From contig JAPDOI010001315.1 in assembly GCA_029168955.1 (NCBI GenBank), positions 62,001-126,000 on the forward strand: a DNA stretch of 64,000 nucleotides. The letters are read 5' to 3'. The position numbers were made by a program, and so were the translations under genes. The notes beneath the pieces are model-generated. The model was not told where the DNA came from and did no database searches. It was given only the letters and a program-made list of their open reading frames with translations. This DNA comes from Aplectana chamaeleonis (taxonomy: Eukaryota > Nematoda > Chromadorea > Rhabditida > Cosmocercidae). Shown one piece after another: positions 44,448 to 55,475 of this stretch (position 1 is the first letter of the stretch; each line of letters starts with the position of its first letter).

Positions 44448-44947
44448 TTTAAGACGCAGTCCAACCTCAGATCCGTTCTCCTGTTTCTCTGCCTATCTCG
44501 AAAACCGTCCCACGCTGATTCCAATGATATTTCTAAAATCGTAAAAGACCCCACCCCCCAGAAACGGACAGAAACGGAGTTAAGGCGCTTCAAAAATTGA
44601 GCTGCGGGAGTAAGGTGGACGAGTTGTCCGAGGCTTGTAACTTACGTCTTTTGCAGCCGATGTATGCGAGCTGACCTGAGTAAGGAGAGAAGTTGAGAAT
44701 GAAGGGAAGAACCGGACTATTGAACAAAAACAATCGCTCATCTTGCCACTGTTGAGCTTGAAAGATAGTAGAAGGAGCGTGCCAAAGTGGCTTTCTGATG
44801 TGGGCGCATCAGGGTGGCTTTCTCCTATATCTCGCCTATTCGGAGAAATTGAGAGCTCGCACTTGGCAGGTGCTATATAGAGAGAGTCTTCTTCTCTTTT
44901 ATGTGGAAATCTCAGATTTCGTCCTTGAGCTCGGACTCTGCCTTTAA
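44448..44947. mobile_element. Subfamily b element with 'GCAGTCCAACCTCAG' ends
   Basis: TTAAGACGCAGTCCAACCTC at 44449 and GAGCTCGGACTCTGCCTTTA at the right. Core has CGAGGCTTGTAACTTACGTC; the 44770-44880 segment matches 58390-58510 inverted. Confidence 0.7.
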
Positions 44948-46689
44948 TTCATCAGTGTTTTTTTGAAAATCTTAAATTTCATGCCAGTCAGTGACCAACT
45001 CGGAACACCAGTTGAAGAACATTTTCTTGAGCACTGCTCTTTGTTCTCGCTCAAGTATCATTATTTACTGATATTTATTAACAATATTGTTGAGCACACT
45101 TCTGTTAGCTTTCACGATTACTTGTCAAATTAGTCGGCCACTACCTCATGCCATGCTGCAAATGTTTCCCGTGTTCTTTGGTGCCGACAACTTATTTATG
45201 CCTCTATATGCATCAGCTGTTGTCAACAACTGGTTTTTATAGTGGTTTACGAACTCGAGTCCACTCAAAATCCAGTGCTTCTTTTCATTTTCCAATGGTT
45301 TTGTGAGAAACTTGGACTTTTACTGTGTGCCACGGTTTTTATCCAGAACACAACAAACCGTGAGCAGCAGTTATACTCTTGCTTTTTTCAACCTTGCGTC
45401 TAAAGGAGATGGCTAGAGCGAGCCAAGGCTAGATCACGCCCTTCGTCGTGTCCACCTATACCTGCAACTTCTTGGAAACCTTTCTTTTTCATGAAGGAGG
45501 TGTGCATAGTAAACATTAGATTAACTTTCTTTCCCTGGAAATATGAGAACCTTGTTAGAAGCTTGCCTTGCGCTACTTTGTTCTCCTTCTATTCGCTGGT
45601 GGTTGTTCCTTTTCTTGCTACTACTGGTCTATGATAGCTTTTGTGAGCAATTCGTTGTAGTTGCTGTGGTGTGTGGTAAATTGTCGAAAGGCAGTGGACG
45701 TTGGTATTATTTATAAGTTACGTACGTACTCTCTCAGGACCTGCCTGGATGCTACCGAGAGCCTGTAGGGAACCTGACGCCTCAGTGCCGGACCAAAAAA
45801 TTTCCACCGCATACCGACATTCAAACCGTCAACTCCGATCCATCGTTTTATAGTCCACCGCGCTATTGTCTGAGTCATCTGCGCTGCTGCACTTGTTCGC
45901 TCCCATTGCAATGATTGCTGTATTATTGCCGTATTTTCTCGGGTCGCGGTAGTTTTGCGTCAAATTCTGGGTAAAAAACCAGGGGTGGTTTCTTACCGAT
46001 CGAAGCTGCGTGCTTAATTATGAATGAAGCTGTCGGCAAGTGGTGGCTGAACCACTCAGGAGAAGATCTTCTGTCAGAAAACGTCGAAACAGTGTTTGAA
46101 AGGAAGAGAAGACGGAGGGCTTTTCCGGAGGCCGTCAGATTGCTTGAGCTGCGACACAGCTCTAGGCTCTCGCTCGCTTTGAGCAATGGTTCAGACGGTT
46201 CGGTGGCGGCTTGTAGACGCCTCTCTCATTAAACTCGCGGTTTTGATTGGTTCCCCAGGGTTTCGTTAGATTGGACGCAATCACTTCCAGAGTTTCAAAC
46301 AACCTTTCAGTAATTTTCTAATAGGATTTCAGTGAGAGTTTATGAGGGGTTTTCGCTGGAAAAAAAGTTGAGCGACATTTTTTTTACATACGTAAAAAAG
46401 TTAGGTCGACGGTGGCTTAGCGAAGATGCGTGTTGTGCGCTGTGACGGGTAACCTATGAAATTTTTTTGAAAATTTTTCTCTTTCGAAAAGTGAAACGGA
46501 ACACGATGCTTTATTCTACTCACCGCTAGTGCAAGGCCTGATGTGTCGACGTAAGAGTGTGCACGAATCTATCTATGTTTGTGCGACCGATCGGTGTCTG
46601 ATCGAGCCCATATCGAGTTGACGATTCACTTGTAAAATGGTCAAGGACAGTGACGGACTTCTCAGACAGTAGAGGCTTAGTACTTCGGC
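44948..46689. other. No gene recognised
   Basis: Low-repeat stretch. Frames at 45711-45911 (minus) and 46020-46232 (plus) have no splice or family support. Confidence 0.3.
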
Positions 46690-46870
46690 ACAATACCGTT
46701 AGTACGCGGGGACAAAGGGTTTGGCAGCACCCGTGCGGTAGCTGCTGGTAACGGCAGGATATGCTGCCAACGACCAGGAGCTCTTGCCGCATGTGCTGGC
46801 ATACTAACGCTTTATTTATCGTGGCACGCGTGCTATTGCCAGCCCCTCTCTCCTACTGTTTGCTAACACT
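46690..46870. repeat. Inverted-repeat element with 'GGATATGCTGCC' core
   Basis: GTTAGTACGCGG...GCATACTAACGCT with CGGCAGGATATGCTGCC in the middle. A related copy at 47560-47680 has GCAGGATATGCTGCCGTTGC and CATACTAACGCT. Confidence 0.6.
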
Positions 46871-46944
46871 CTCCCCTTTTGATATGTCTAAGACGAATAA
46901 ACATTGCAGCCTCCTCTTGTACGACGGCGGCGGGTATATAAGGG

Positions 46945-47073
46945 GCTGAGCAGAGTGCTATAAGGGCGCGACGCGGCCTGATGGTGGGCGTCCGTATTGA
47001 TAGATCGCCGCGATCTATCAATACGGCAGCCCACCGCCACGCCGCGCCGCGCCCTTATGACACTCTGCTCAGC
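46945..47073. repeat. 129-bp near-perfect hairpin behind a TATA-like box
   Basis: GCTGAGCAGAGTGCTATAAG and CTTATGACACTCTGCTCAGC are the ends; the dyad centre is GATAGATCGCCGCGATCTATC. GGGTATATAAGGGG lies immediately left (about 46933). Confidence 0.85.
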
Positions 47074-47091
47074 ACCTACCAGTCTCACTGA

Positions 47092-47307
47092 GGGGGCAGT
47101 TGGCCGTTTGAGGCCATTCCGAGGAGGTTACCCTGTGTCACTCTTTGGGCGGTGATTTCGAACGCTGAGGGGACCATCCCCATGGCCCATCGCGAGGGAA
47201 GCCTCATCGTTATGGACCGTGGCGAAGATGATATCTTTGTTACGAACCGCGGAGAGGTTGATCTCCTTGCTGCTGGCCCTGACAAGGATCATACCCAACA
47301 ACGGTAA
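47092..47307 (+). CDS. Protein-like open frame, origin unknown
   Basis: 71 codons open after a TGA, reading AEGTIPMAHREGSLIVMDRG then EDDIFVTNRGEVDLLAAGPD and stopping at TAA 47305. It begins 18 bp after the hairpin 46945-47073, which itself follows a GGGTATATAAGG box. It may be the C-terminal remnant of a mobile-element protein. No ATG precedes the conserved-looking part. Confidence 0.25.
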   Translation, partial: GGSWPFEAIPRRLPCVTLWAVISNAEGTIPMAHREGSLIVMDRGEDDIFVTNRGEVDLLAAGPDKDHTQQR

Positions 47308-47559
47308 AGAGGGTGGCAGTCCAAAGTCATTCTTCAGCCATGTTTTATCTCTACTAATCTGTTTAATATCATAATTGCGATTAATCCTAAACCTTCGTCC
47401 TAATCTTTCTTTTCTTTGTATTGACTGTAAGGTCATGATTACATTGCTCCATAACATCGGTACGTCTCATTCAACTTGAATTACTGTATTGTTTCGACTT
47501 TATGTTACCGATAAGCCTATTATTATTATTCTTCGTTTGCAAAACAGGCTGTGGATAAT

Positions 47560-47685
47560 GAGCGTTAGAATGCCAGCATACGGTAGCAGGATATGCTGCC
47601 GTTGCCAGCAGCTCCTGCTCACAACGAGCATTAGTACGCCAGCTTTGCCATTGCATACTAACGCTATTGTGCTGACATACTAGGC
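47560..47685. repeat. Inverted-repeat element with 'GGATATGCTGCC' core
   Basis: AGCGTTAGAATGCCAGCATA to CATTGCATACTAACGCTATT; sister of 46690-46870. Confidence 0.6.
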
Positions 47686-48057
47686 CCCGACTTTCTGAGT
47701 TGGTAGCTGCAGACGAACTATCCGAACAGTAACACCAGTCAGATGGCTGGCGCAGGGCGGGCCCTCGTGATCCGACCGCCATCGTCTCGCGATCAGCACG
47801 GCATGAGATTTATCGGATCGGTTGCTGTTTGGCCCCATGTTTGCCCTCGGTTAGACCGGCGTGACGCATGTATTACGCATGTATAAGTTATTGTATACCC
47901 TTGCAAAAATAGGGAGATAGCGTCCATTCGTCTCTCTGGTTGCTTGCAGCAGAAAATACCTTAGCGTTAGCGCACCAGTTCGCATCCGACTGACGAATTT
48001 GCACCGTCCTGAGATCCGCCCTAAACCGCAGTGGCTGCTCCCCATCGAGCAAAGAGG

Positions 48058-48490
48058 TAAAAGGCAGCGTTAACGATGAAAATTTTTCACTAGGTGTGGG
48101 TAGTGGAGGGGCACACTTTAACGTTCACGTCGAAAGAACGCATAAAAACGAGCCAGAAAAAGCCCAAAAGGAGCCCGAAATTGCCACTTTGAGCGCAAGG
48201 CAAACCCCAAAAGCGCAGTGCCCTCCTTCCGACGTGAACAAATGAAAACTTGAGATTGTGAGATGAGCTACGGTTTCCGGTAAATAGCCCCGTCCTTCCC
48301 TTTATTCTCCTCTTCTCTCCTTACTCAGGTCAGCTCGCGGACATCGGCTGCAAATGACTGAAGTTACAAGCCTCGGACAACTCTTCCACCATGCTTTCGC
48401 CGCTCGAATTTTGAAGGGCCATAACTTTGTTCCTAGGAGGTCTTGTAAGATTTCAGAGACATCATTGGAATCAGCCTGGGATCTTTCTTG
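48058..48490. mobile_element. Subfamily b element, right end missing
   Basis: AAAAGGCAGCGTTAACGATG begins it and GTCGAAAGAACGCATAAAAA follows as in 37303-37794; no right TIR is seen before unrelated sequence near 48490. Confidence 0.7.
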
Positions 48491-48660
48491 AGAATCCGCT
48501 ATCTCAACTGTTTTGAAGTTAGTACTCGCTATTTCAACCGCTCGAGCATAACTCGTCCACTTTTACCCCAAAGCGAAAACAGCAGTCATAACTGTATCTG
48601 CATACAGTTTTCGTCGTGTTTTTCGTAAGTTTTCCATGCTACCACTTTCAGACTTCCGAT

Positions 48661-48837
48661 GTACAGGCCATAAAACGGCCAAAGTCTCACCGTCGACTGC
48701 GTACCACGCGCTGCGCGACCGCACGCGCGTCGGAAGCAGACGAGTTTTGGCCGCCGCGACGAGTTTCGGCTGCCGCGCGGAGGCCGAAACGTGGTACGCA
48801 ATCGACGGTGAGACTTTGGCCGTTTTATGGCCTGTAT
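48661..48837. mobile_element. 177-bp hairpin element
   Basis: ACAGGCCATAAAACGGCCAA to TTGGCCGTTTTATGGCCTGT, with the stem continuing through AGTCTCACCGTCGA and GTACCACG. The ATAAAACG terminal motif recalls 5082-5232. Confidence 0.85.
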
Positions 48838-49423
48838 GTCATAAAATCGACACCATTTTTGAGCGTGTCGGCTGCCGTAACGGCATCGTTCACGACGGAT
48901 TTCTTCAAGTTTTGCATATATAAGGAGAACACTAGTACCCTGTATAACAGCTACGTTGGAAAAACCGTGAAAAAATCACCTAAAACCCTTTTTAATACCG
49001 AAAATATCTCAATCGTCTTCTGAGAGAGGAAGAAACGATCGTTGGCGATCGCTGCTTTGACCAACGATCTAATGAGATAATAAAGTTTATCTTTCTTTCG
49101 AATGATTTGTGGAGAAGGAAAGGTTAACCGATTCGTGTAGAGAAGTCATTCTTCACGTAATCGCGAAGTATTTTTTCATCAACTTCCCTTCAGTTGTACT
49201 GTAGCAAATGTTGGAAATTTTCTTATATGATCGCTGACAGCAAATTGTGCCAGATGACTGACTGACGGCCGGCCTCTTTTGACGGAATTTGAGCCACTCC
49301 ACCTCATTTATCTTCACGATAAAGCGATTTTAACCCAACAAACTCTCCGTACGTTTTTAGGTGGGCCCAGAAAATCATTCGAACCGAAAAAACAGTGGGT
49401 GGTTTTCAGCGCGTAGGATGCCT

Positions 49424-49892
49424 CTAAAGGCAGCATACACGCTCGTAAACGTAATCGAGATAACTATGGAATTAGAATGGTATGGCACCGAACACAACAC
49501 CGACGGATTTTGAAGCGTCAAAAACGACGTACAACGACGCTACACGTGTGAGAAGTTGGCCCCGCCCCTGTATCTGTCCGCCCCCTGTATTTGCCGTCTC
49601 CTCCAAAACAAGGGTACTGGGCCATTTCCACCGACGGCGAGGTCTGTGGGGGGTGGAATAGGTACAATAGGTGAACCACAGACCTCGCCGACGGTGGAAA
49701 CGGCCCAGTGCCCTTGTTTTGGAGGAGGACGCAAATACAGGGGGCGGACAGATACAGGGGCGGGGCCAACTTCTCACTCGTGTAGCGTCATTGTGGATCG
49801 TTTTTGACGCTTCAAAATGCGTAGGCGTTGTGTTCTGAGCCATAGCATTTTAATTTCGCAGTTATCTCAATTACGTTTACGAGCGTGTATGC
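49424..49892. mobile_element. About 470-bp long-arm hairpin element
   Basis: CAGCATACACGCTCGTAAAC and its complement near 49868-49887 are the ends. Arms of about 200 bp pair almost throughout, including GGCCCCGCCCCTGTATCTGT and AAAACAAGGG, around a short loop near 49650-49670. Open frames on the two strands therefore read nearly the same peptides. Confidence 0.88.
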
Positions 49893-50312
49893 TGCGTCCA
49901 TACGTGGCGAGAGCGGGCGTTCCCGCTGTTGTTCGCTTCTCGACGCTCCTCAACGCTAGAGCAGCCCTTGCACGCAAATGAACACAGGCAAACACCCCTA
50001 CTTCGTGTTAATTCGATTGAAAACGTTTGATCGGGTGATCAACCGCTCGAGTCGGCGCAACGGCAGATGATTTCGGTTTCCGGGGTGGGATTATGGAAAA
50101 GAAGGGCAGTGAAGGTCAATGCCACATGCTTGAGTGAGGAAGCAGTAAGCTTGAAACGTGCTGCTTGCCTCGTGGTGCTGGCGTAAGCGAGCGAGAGCGA
50201 GCAGGCGAGGGCGCGCGAAAAGGAGCGCCTGTGAGCGGCTAGTGAATCGTGTGCCCACGATGATTATCGACTTTGTGTAATCGCACGCTCTCGCAACGTA
50301 TGGACGGAGCCT
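49888..50312. mobile_element. TIR element adjoining the long hairpin
   Basis: GCGTCCATACGTGGCGAGAG faces CTCTCGCAACGTATGGACGG at about 50290-50309. It sits exactly between the hairpin element and an AAGGCAGTGTTCACGATGG end at 50313, so three elements abut. Confidence 0.7.
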
Positions 50313-51080
50313 AAGGCAGTGTTCACGATGGAAAATGTACTTGAGGAAACTGCGAAAATCTGTTTTGTTCGGAAACAGCTGAATAACTGCGAAGGTTCCG
50401 CGGCCACAAATGCACTAAGGTCCGAGTTATTAAGACACATGTGTGATTTTCGACCACTTTGCCATTATACATAGACCCTTTATCAAATTTAGTCATGGAT
50501 TTACTTCGAACTTTGCTTTTTAGCTTCCCTATATTGCCTTTACAAAGCAAGTAGAGGTTCAACTCTTTTGCGGCACAATGAGCAAGGACAAACTTGTTCG
50601 AGTGATTCTCAGATGAGTCAACAAATAGGTGAACCACAATTTTCCAGTCGTTGTTTTGCTTTTCGACTGACGATTTAGGTCTGATTTGAGCAGGGAGATT
50701 ATCGATGGCGTCTATAATTCAATCCAACGCCTTCGACGTTCACGGTAAACAACATTTAATTCCCAGATGGACACTTCCTTTCGACGCTGTGCCAAATTAT
50801 TGAATTCTAAATAGCTGTTTTTTCCTTTGTTGCCAGTTCAACACAATTACCGACGTTTCAAAGCCGCTGGGAAGTGGAAAGGTTCTCTCTTGCTATGTAA
50901 ATAACTTCCGTCTTAGTCAATCGGATTTACTTTTTTTCCACAAACACCGCTATGCGTTTTATATCGGGCTGTTTTCTCCGTGAAACGCCTCCTGCTTCTT
51001 GGAAATTGGCTTCATCTAAAGTTTTCCCGAGCTCTCATTCCCTTTAACAGATATCTCTTGAAGTAAAACTAGTTTCTTAC
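50313..51080. other. TIR-like start, otherwise unassigned
   Basis: Starts AAGGCAGTGTTCACGATGGA, related to subfamily c (62683-63243), but its right end was not found. Confidence 0.35.
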
Positions 51081-51203
51081 CCGTGAATTCCGTGTTACAA
51101 CAACCTTTGCCTTCTTATTCTTAGGATTTTTCAAAGTCGGGTAACACTGTGGATCAGGATAAACTGAGCAAAATACTTGGAGCACAAACTTCAATATTTT
51201 CAT
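51081..51203 (-). CDS. Candidate first exon of a small secreted protein
   Basis: ATG at 51203 starts MKILKFVLQVFCSVYPDPQC, a short basic start and hydrophobic stretch like a signal peptide, followed by YPTLKNPKNKKAKVVVTRNS and a good donor (CACGG|GTAAGAA). The frame is also open upstream to 51296. No second exon was identified below 51080, so this could be chance. Confidence 0.28.
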
Positions 51204-51582
51204 TTTTGACTGCGTGGAGCGTGAGCAAACACCACTAACTACTACTTTTCTCATTAGAGAACGAGACTCCAAGGCATGAGGTCCACCATTATTCAACTTT
51301 TCATCTTACCCCTCATTGTCACTTTATCTACCTGCAAGGGCCCTCATGAATTTGTTAGGTGATGATAAGGGGTGTACCAAAAACAGAAAACAGAAAATCG
51401 AATTTTCCACAAAACAGCAAACAGATAACAGAAAATTCCGCGCACCCCTGTTGAAGATTTTCTTTCGCTATTCTTATTTTGCTTGTGCTCATGCTGCACT
51501 ATATAGGCTCACTCAAGGTAGATGAAGGGTACACAGATTGAAGGAAATGGCTCCATGTGATATGAGCTACTGCCCTACAGGA

Positions 51583-51712
51583 ACGAAACTCCGGTCCGCA
51601 GTTAGCTGCAAGCTGGGACAAAGGTCAATCTTGCCGAGCTCACTCGGTCGCAGCACGGTTATCTTTGGGCTTTTCTGCAACTACAGACCAGAATTTCGTT
51701 CCGATAATGAGA
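51583..51712. mobile_element. Diverged palindromic MITE, family A
   Basis: GGAACGAAACTCCGGTCCGC and ACAGACCAGAATTTCGTTCC are inverted ends with a CGAGCTCACTCG centre. Confidence 0.6.
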
Positions 51713-52721
51713 GGGTCTGCGATCCTGATGTAGCTAATGACCGGACTCATCCACATCTCAGAGTAGTCTTGTAACAGGGGGAGCTCTATGGATCTTTGAA
51801 ACTTATTCAACAGAAACCTAGTGGGCGTTCGACAATTTAGTGAAAACCCCGAGCCGAAGCCAATGTGCAACAAGGAACCTGGATGAGACGGCGATGAAAA
51901 TTGCTACGTTGCCAAGAAAGCTTACATCCTGATTGCTTTCATAGAATATTTAGGCCATTGTGAAAGGCTTGAAAGGGCTTCCCAGACGCTTGAAAGTTCT
52001 CGTAAACAACACAAGAGTCTTAAGAATCTTATAGAAATCTTGCCTTGTGAGTTGTGTTTTCCATTGTCAAATAAAGGAAAACGTAGGCATTCGTCCTTGA
52101 AAATACATATTGTCCGCGGCCTATTCCTTGAGGGAGATCATATCCTCACAAAATGAGTAACACTCAAGTGTGTTGTGCGAAATTTTACATAAATCTCAAT
52201 GCATATATGGTCCAAACATTTATTCCAGTCCAACGACTTTACGAGAAGCGTTCACTCTTGAATAACCACGCGGAGTTAGCGGAAAAGAGATAAGTGAGTT
52301 TTGACTGGTAATATCGATCGACCGCCGGAGGACTTCTCATCACTAGACTAGAACCTCTGAGGCGATTCTACAACATGTGGGGAGTTTGTGCATAATTGTC
52401 TCCGTCTGCACCCAGCTCGCGTGCCACGCCGCCGCCGCTTCCTACTCTCCAGTGGGGCCGTTTGTTGCGACAATGGTATCATTTTTTCTTCCCTTCTCTG
52501 TGTTGTTCCATTTTTTTCCTTCGAACCCTAATTAATACTGTTTAGCATGAATATTCTTCCACCTTCTGTTGACCCCAATTTTCACCGGTCACAGCCACCG
52601 GGAGCATGTTCATCCGACCGGACAACTAGTCCAGGCCTGAGAATAGTGTCCCTGAAATGAGGCACTTTAGTGCGCTTCCACCACTCTTTCGTTACTCTTC
52701 GGCTAATCGCCATGTTGGCGT
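51713..52721. other. No gene recognised
   Basis: No supported exon or bounded repeat. Confidence 0.35.
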
Positions 52722-53150
52722 TAAAGACTTAGTCCAATCTTAGTGGTAAATTTTGATAGTATAGTCCGCCCGTGTATAGCAACCATGCACGGCCTAAAAT
52801 CTCTGTTTGCTGAAATAAGGAGAAACCACAGGGAAAAATCGGCGTCCCCCCTAACACCCCCAAAACAAACCAAGCGTTTCACCCCGAAAAGGGAACCAAA
52901 ATCTTCGCAAATTGAAAAATTGATATGCGCGATGATACTCATTAGCAACATGTGCAATAGTGTAGTTTTCGGCTCCCCTTCTGGAGCGGTGTGCGTGGTT
53001 AGGCTTTTGGGGCTTTGGGGGCGGGCCGGCTTTTTCCCTGTTATTTCTTCATGGTATGAGGGAACTTAGATCTTTCAGTTGGCAGGGATGTTGGAGGCCA
53101 TGCCCAGAGGCTAATTTTGAAAATAACCCCTAAGGTTGGACTGCGCCTTT
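52722..53150. mobile_element. Element with 'AAGNCTTAGTCCAATCTTAG' ends
   Basis: TTAAAGACTTAGTCCAATCT at 52720 pairs with AAGGTTGGACTGCGCCTTTA at the right end; a GGCGTCCCCCCTAACACCCC core follows GTGTATAGCAACCATGCACGG. Confidence 0.65.
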
Positions 53151-53600
53151 AAAGACAGTGTTCACGATAAAGCTCGTTCTCAGTATCCAGTGTGTAAAAC
53201 TGCTCTGGCAGATGCTGGAGGGAATAGGGTCGAAGAAAGCAGCAAAAATGGCCAGAAGTTGATAAAACGGCAGCGAAGTGAAGATTTCGTTAGCCCAGTA
53301 CGCCTGCTTAGCCTGCCCCGCCCCCGTTCTGACAAGCTTGTGGAGCAGCGGACGTTATCGATGACAAATTGCCATGCAAGTCCGCCACCTCCAGCCTGAT
53401 TGATTCGCGCGCCCTTGCAGAAACTAGAAGGGCGCGTAGGTTCTTCCGCTTCCTGAACCTGTACGTACGTTAGAAACCGTTATGTTAGCGTATTCTGAGC
53501 GCTTTTGTTTACCGTTTCTCCACTATTCGTGAACTCGGCGACCAAACTACCCATTTGGAGTCGAACTTGAATATGGGATTCATCGTAAACACTGCCTTTG
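53148..53600. mobile_element. 'AAGGCAGTGTTCACGATAA' TIR element, subfamily a
   Basis: TTTAAAGACAGTGTTCACGA to CATCGTAAACACTGCCTTTG. Its left end overlaps by a few bases the right end of the element 52722-53150. Confidence 0.8.
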
Positions 53601-55269
53601 GAGCAGGTGTTCTCAAGACGCTGTTGCGAATCTGTGATCGTACGTCTTAGCTTCGCGTGGTTTGTTCGTCTGACTCCAATTTAACTCCATTATTTGCCCG
53701 CTGCAAGCCGCAATGTCCCATCCATCGTCGTGGACAAACTGTCAACGTCAGTAAACAATTTAATTCAATACATGTGCTTTAGCGAGTGTTTTGCCATTCA
53801 CGCGTAATTCTAGGAGCATATAAACAAGGAAGTAGTGACCGCATTTTCCCCTATATTCTGGACACCTTCGGGAGCTCCATTCGACAAAGGCGTCCCTAGT
53901 ATCGAAACCTTAGTTTATCCAGGAACAGGCCTCTTATCATTTTATGAGGGACATGTTATTAACAGATGGCCTTTGAGAACATTTGGTTAACCCTGGAAGT
54001 ATTCGCCAGGCGTATCACTGACTAATTAATTCTCTTCCAACCAGAAACCAGGACTGAGGATCGAAAACCTAATCATTCAAAGCGTGGCAGTGATTCAGCC
54101 GTGTCGGTGTTGGGGGCAACAACTGGGTAGTAACTGGGGAAAAGTTGTTTACCAAAGATCGATCGCTCGCGTACTGCAGTAAATCCGAGGAATGTTAGCT
54201 GGGCAATGACGAGAACTTTTTTCATAATCCAAGGAGGTCATTAAGAAAGATGGTCTGAGGAGAAAGAGGGCGGCAGTAGCGCAAGCGTGCTCGGAAAGTA
54301 GTTTGTACTGAGCCCAGAAGTCAAAAGTATCGAAAGTGCATGATTTATGCGTTTGGGCAAAAATGTGAGGAGACGACGGGGAAAAAAGCATAGACTTCCC
54401 TGTAGCTCAAGAAGCATTCGTCGATTTTTCTGAAATCCTGAACTGAAACGAAATAGCAGTACTACCCAGTGGACGTTTTCAGAAGTCACCTGTTATCCTT
54501 AATGCGACCTGTCCCTGAATGTCAGTCGCGCGCGTCTCATTGCCTGCAAGGAACCCAAGACAGAGGTGGTGCTAGAACGATTTCGTAGATTTCACCACGG
54601 CGGACTCCCACAGCGCTCACCCATATCTTCCTGCTTGTAGGGTGTAGATCATCCTGTATCTAACAAGGCCCTTGCTGCTTCTGATTTATTCGCGTGCGAG
54701 TTGATCAGAGAAACTTAGTCCTAGAATTCAAAGTCCACATCGTGATGGGTGGTGAAGTTATGGATCTGTTTTTGGCGGTCTGAGCGTGGCCTCCAGGGCA
54801 TCTTTAATAGGGAGCAATATTCCTGGTAACCGCTGACTCAGTGTTGCAAGATTATAAATTGCAGCTGCCAGAAGACCACAGTAAAATACAGGTGATTCAG
54901 TGCATTTACGAAAGTTAACGAGAAAAAAAACAAGCTCGCAACAACTCGTCGGCGAACTTCTCGCCGTTCAAGTTCAAAATTTTCGAGGGGACATAATATG
55001 CTTGTAGCAAGCTTTGAACGTTCATGGTGACACCATTCTGATCAGCGCGAAAATTTCTCAAAGAAAAAAAGAAAAGCGAAAAGTCGATTTTCAGGTTGGA
55101 GTGTGCCCTTAATGGCCCATGATCGTTTTCCAGATTTTCTGCTGAGCGCAAATACGATTTAACGCTGGTCACAATGTTGTATCTGGACTCGCTTGGAACC
55201 CACTACCAACGTAGTTATAGCCCTTCAGCGATTTTAAATTTCAGCGATGAGCAGATCGCCGGCGAGTAG
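53601..55269. other. Unassigned, one possible element end
   Basis: TTCAGGTTGGAGTGTGCCCTTAA at about 55089-55112 is like the right end of the subfamily b elements; AACAACTCGTCGGCGAAC precedes it. Otherwise nothing recognised. Confidence 0.35.
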
Positions 55270-55475
55270 TTGAGCCTGTGTTTCCCGTTATAGGCCAATG
55301 GTAGGGACAGGCGCTCTCTGAACACCGAGGGAGGAATTGTCCCCTTTTTGCAGTTTGAAATGCCACGCTACTCAATGCAAGCGAAGTGGTACCGAGGGGA
55401 ATTAGAGCCTCAAAAGACGGGACAACTCCTCCCTCGGTGTGTAGAGAGACGCTGTCCCCAATGGTATGCTTTTGC
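55270..55475. mobile_element. Hairpin MITE with 'GGTGTGTAGAGA' stem
   Basis: CCAATGGTAGGGACAGGCGC and GACGCTGTCCCCAATGG are inverted, with ACACCGAGGGAGGA and TCCTCCCTCGGTGT inside. Open frames on both strands follow from the palindrome. Confidence 0.7.

Noticed and set aside
49518..49807. Two frames on opposite strands giving nearly the same peptide
   Set aside because: This is the expected effect of the long hairpin 49424-49892, not two genes.
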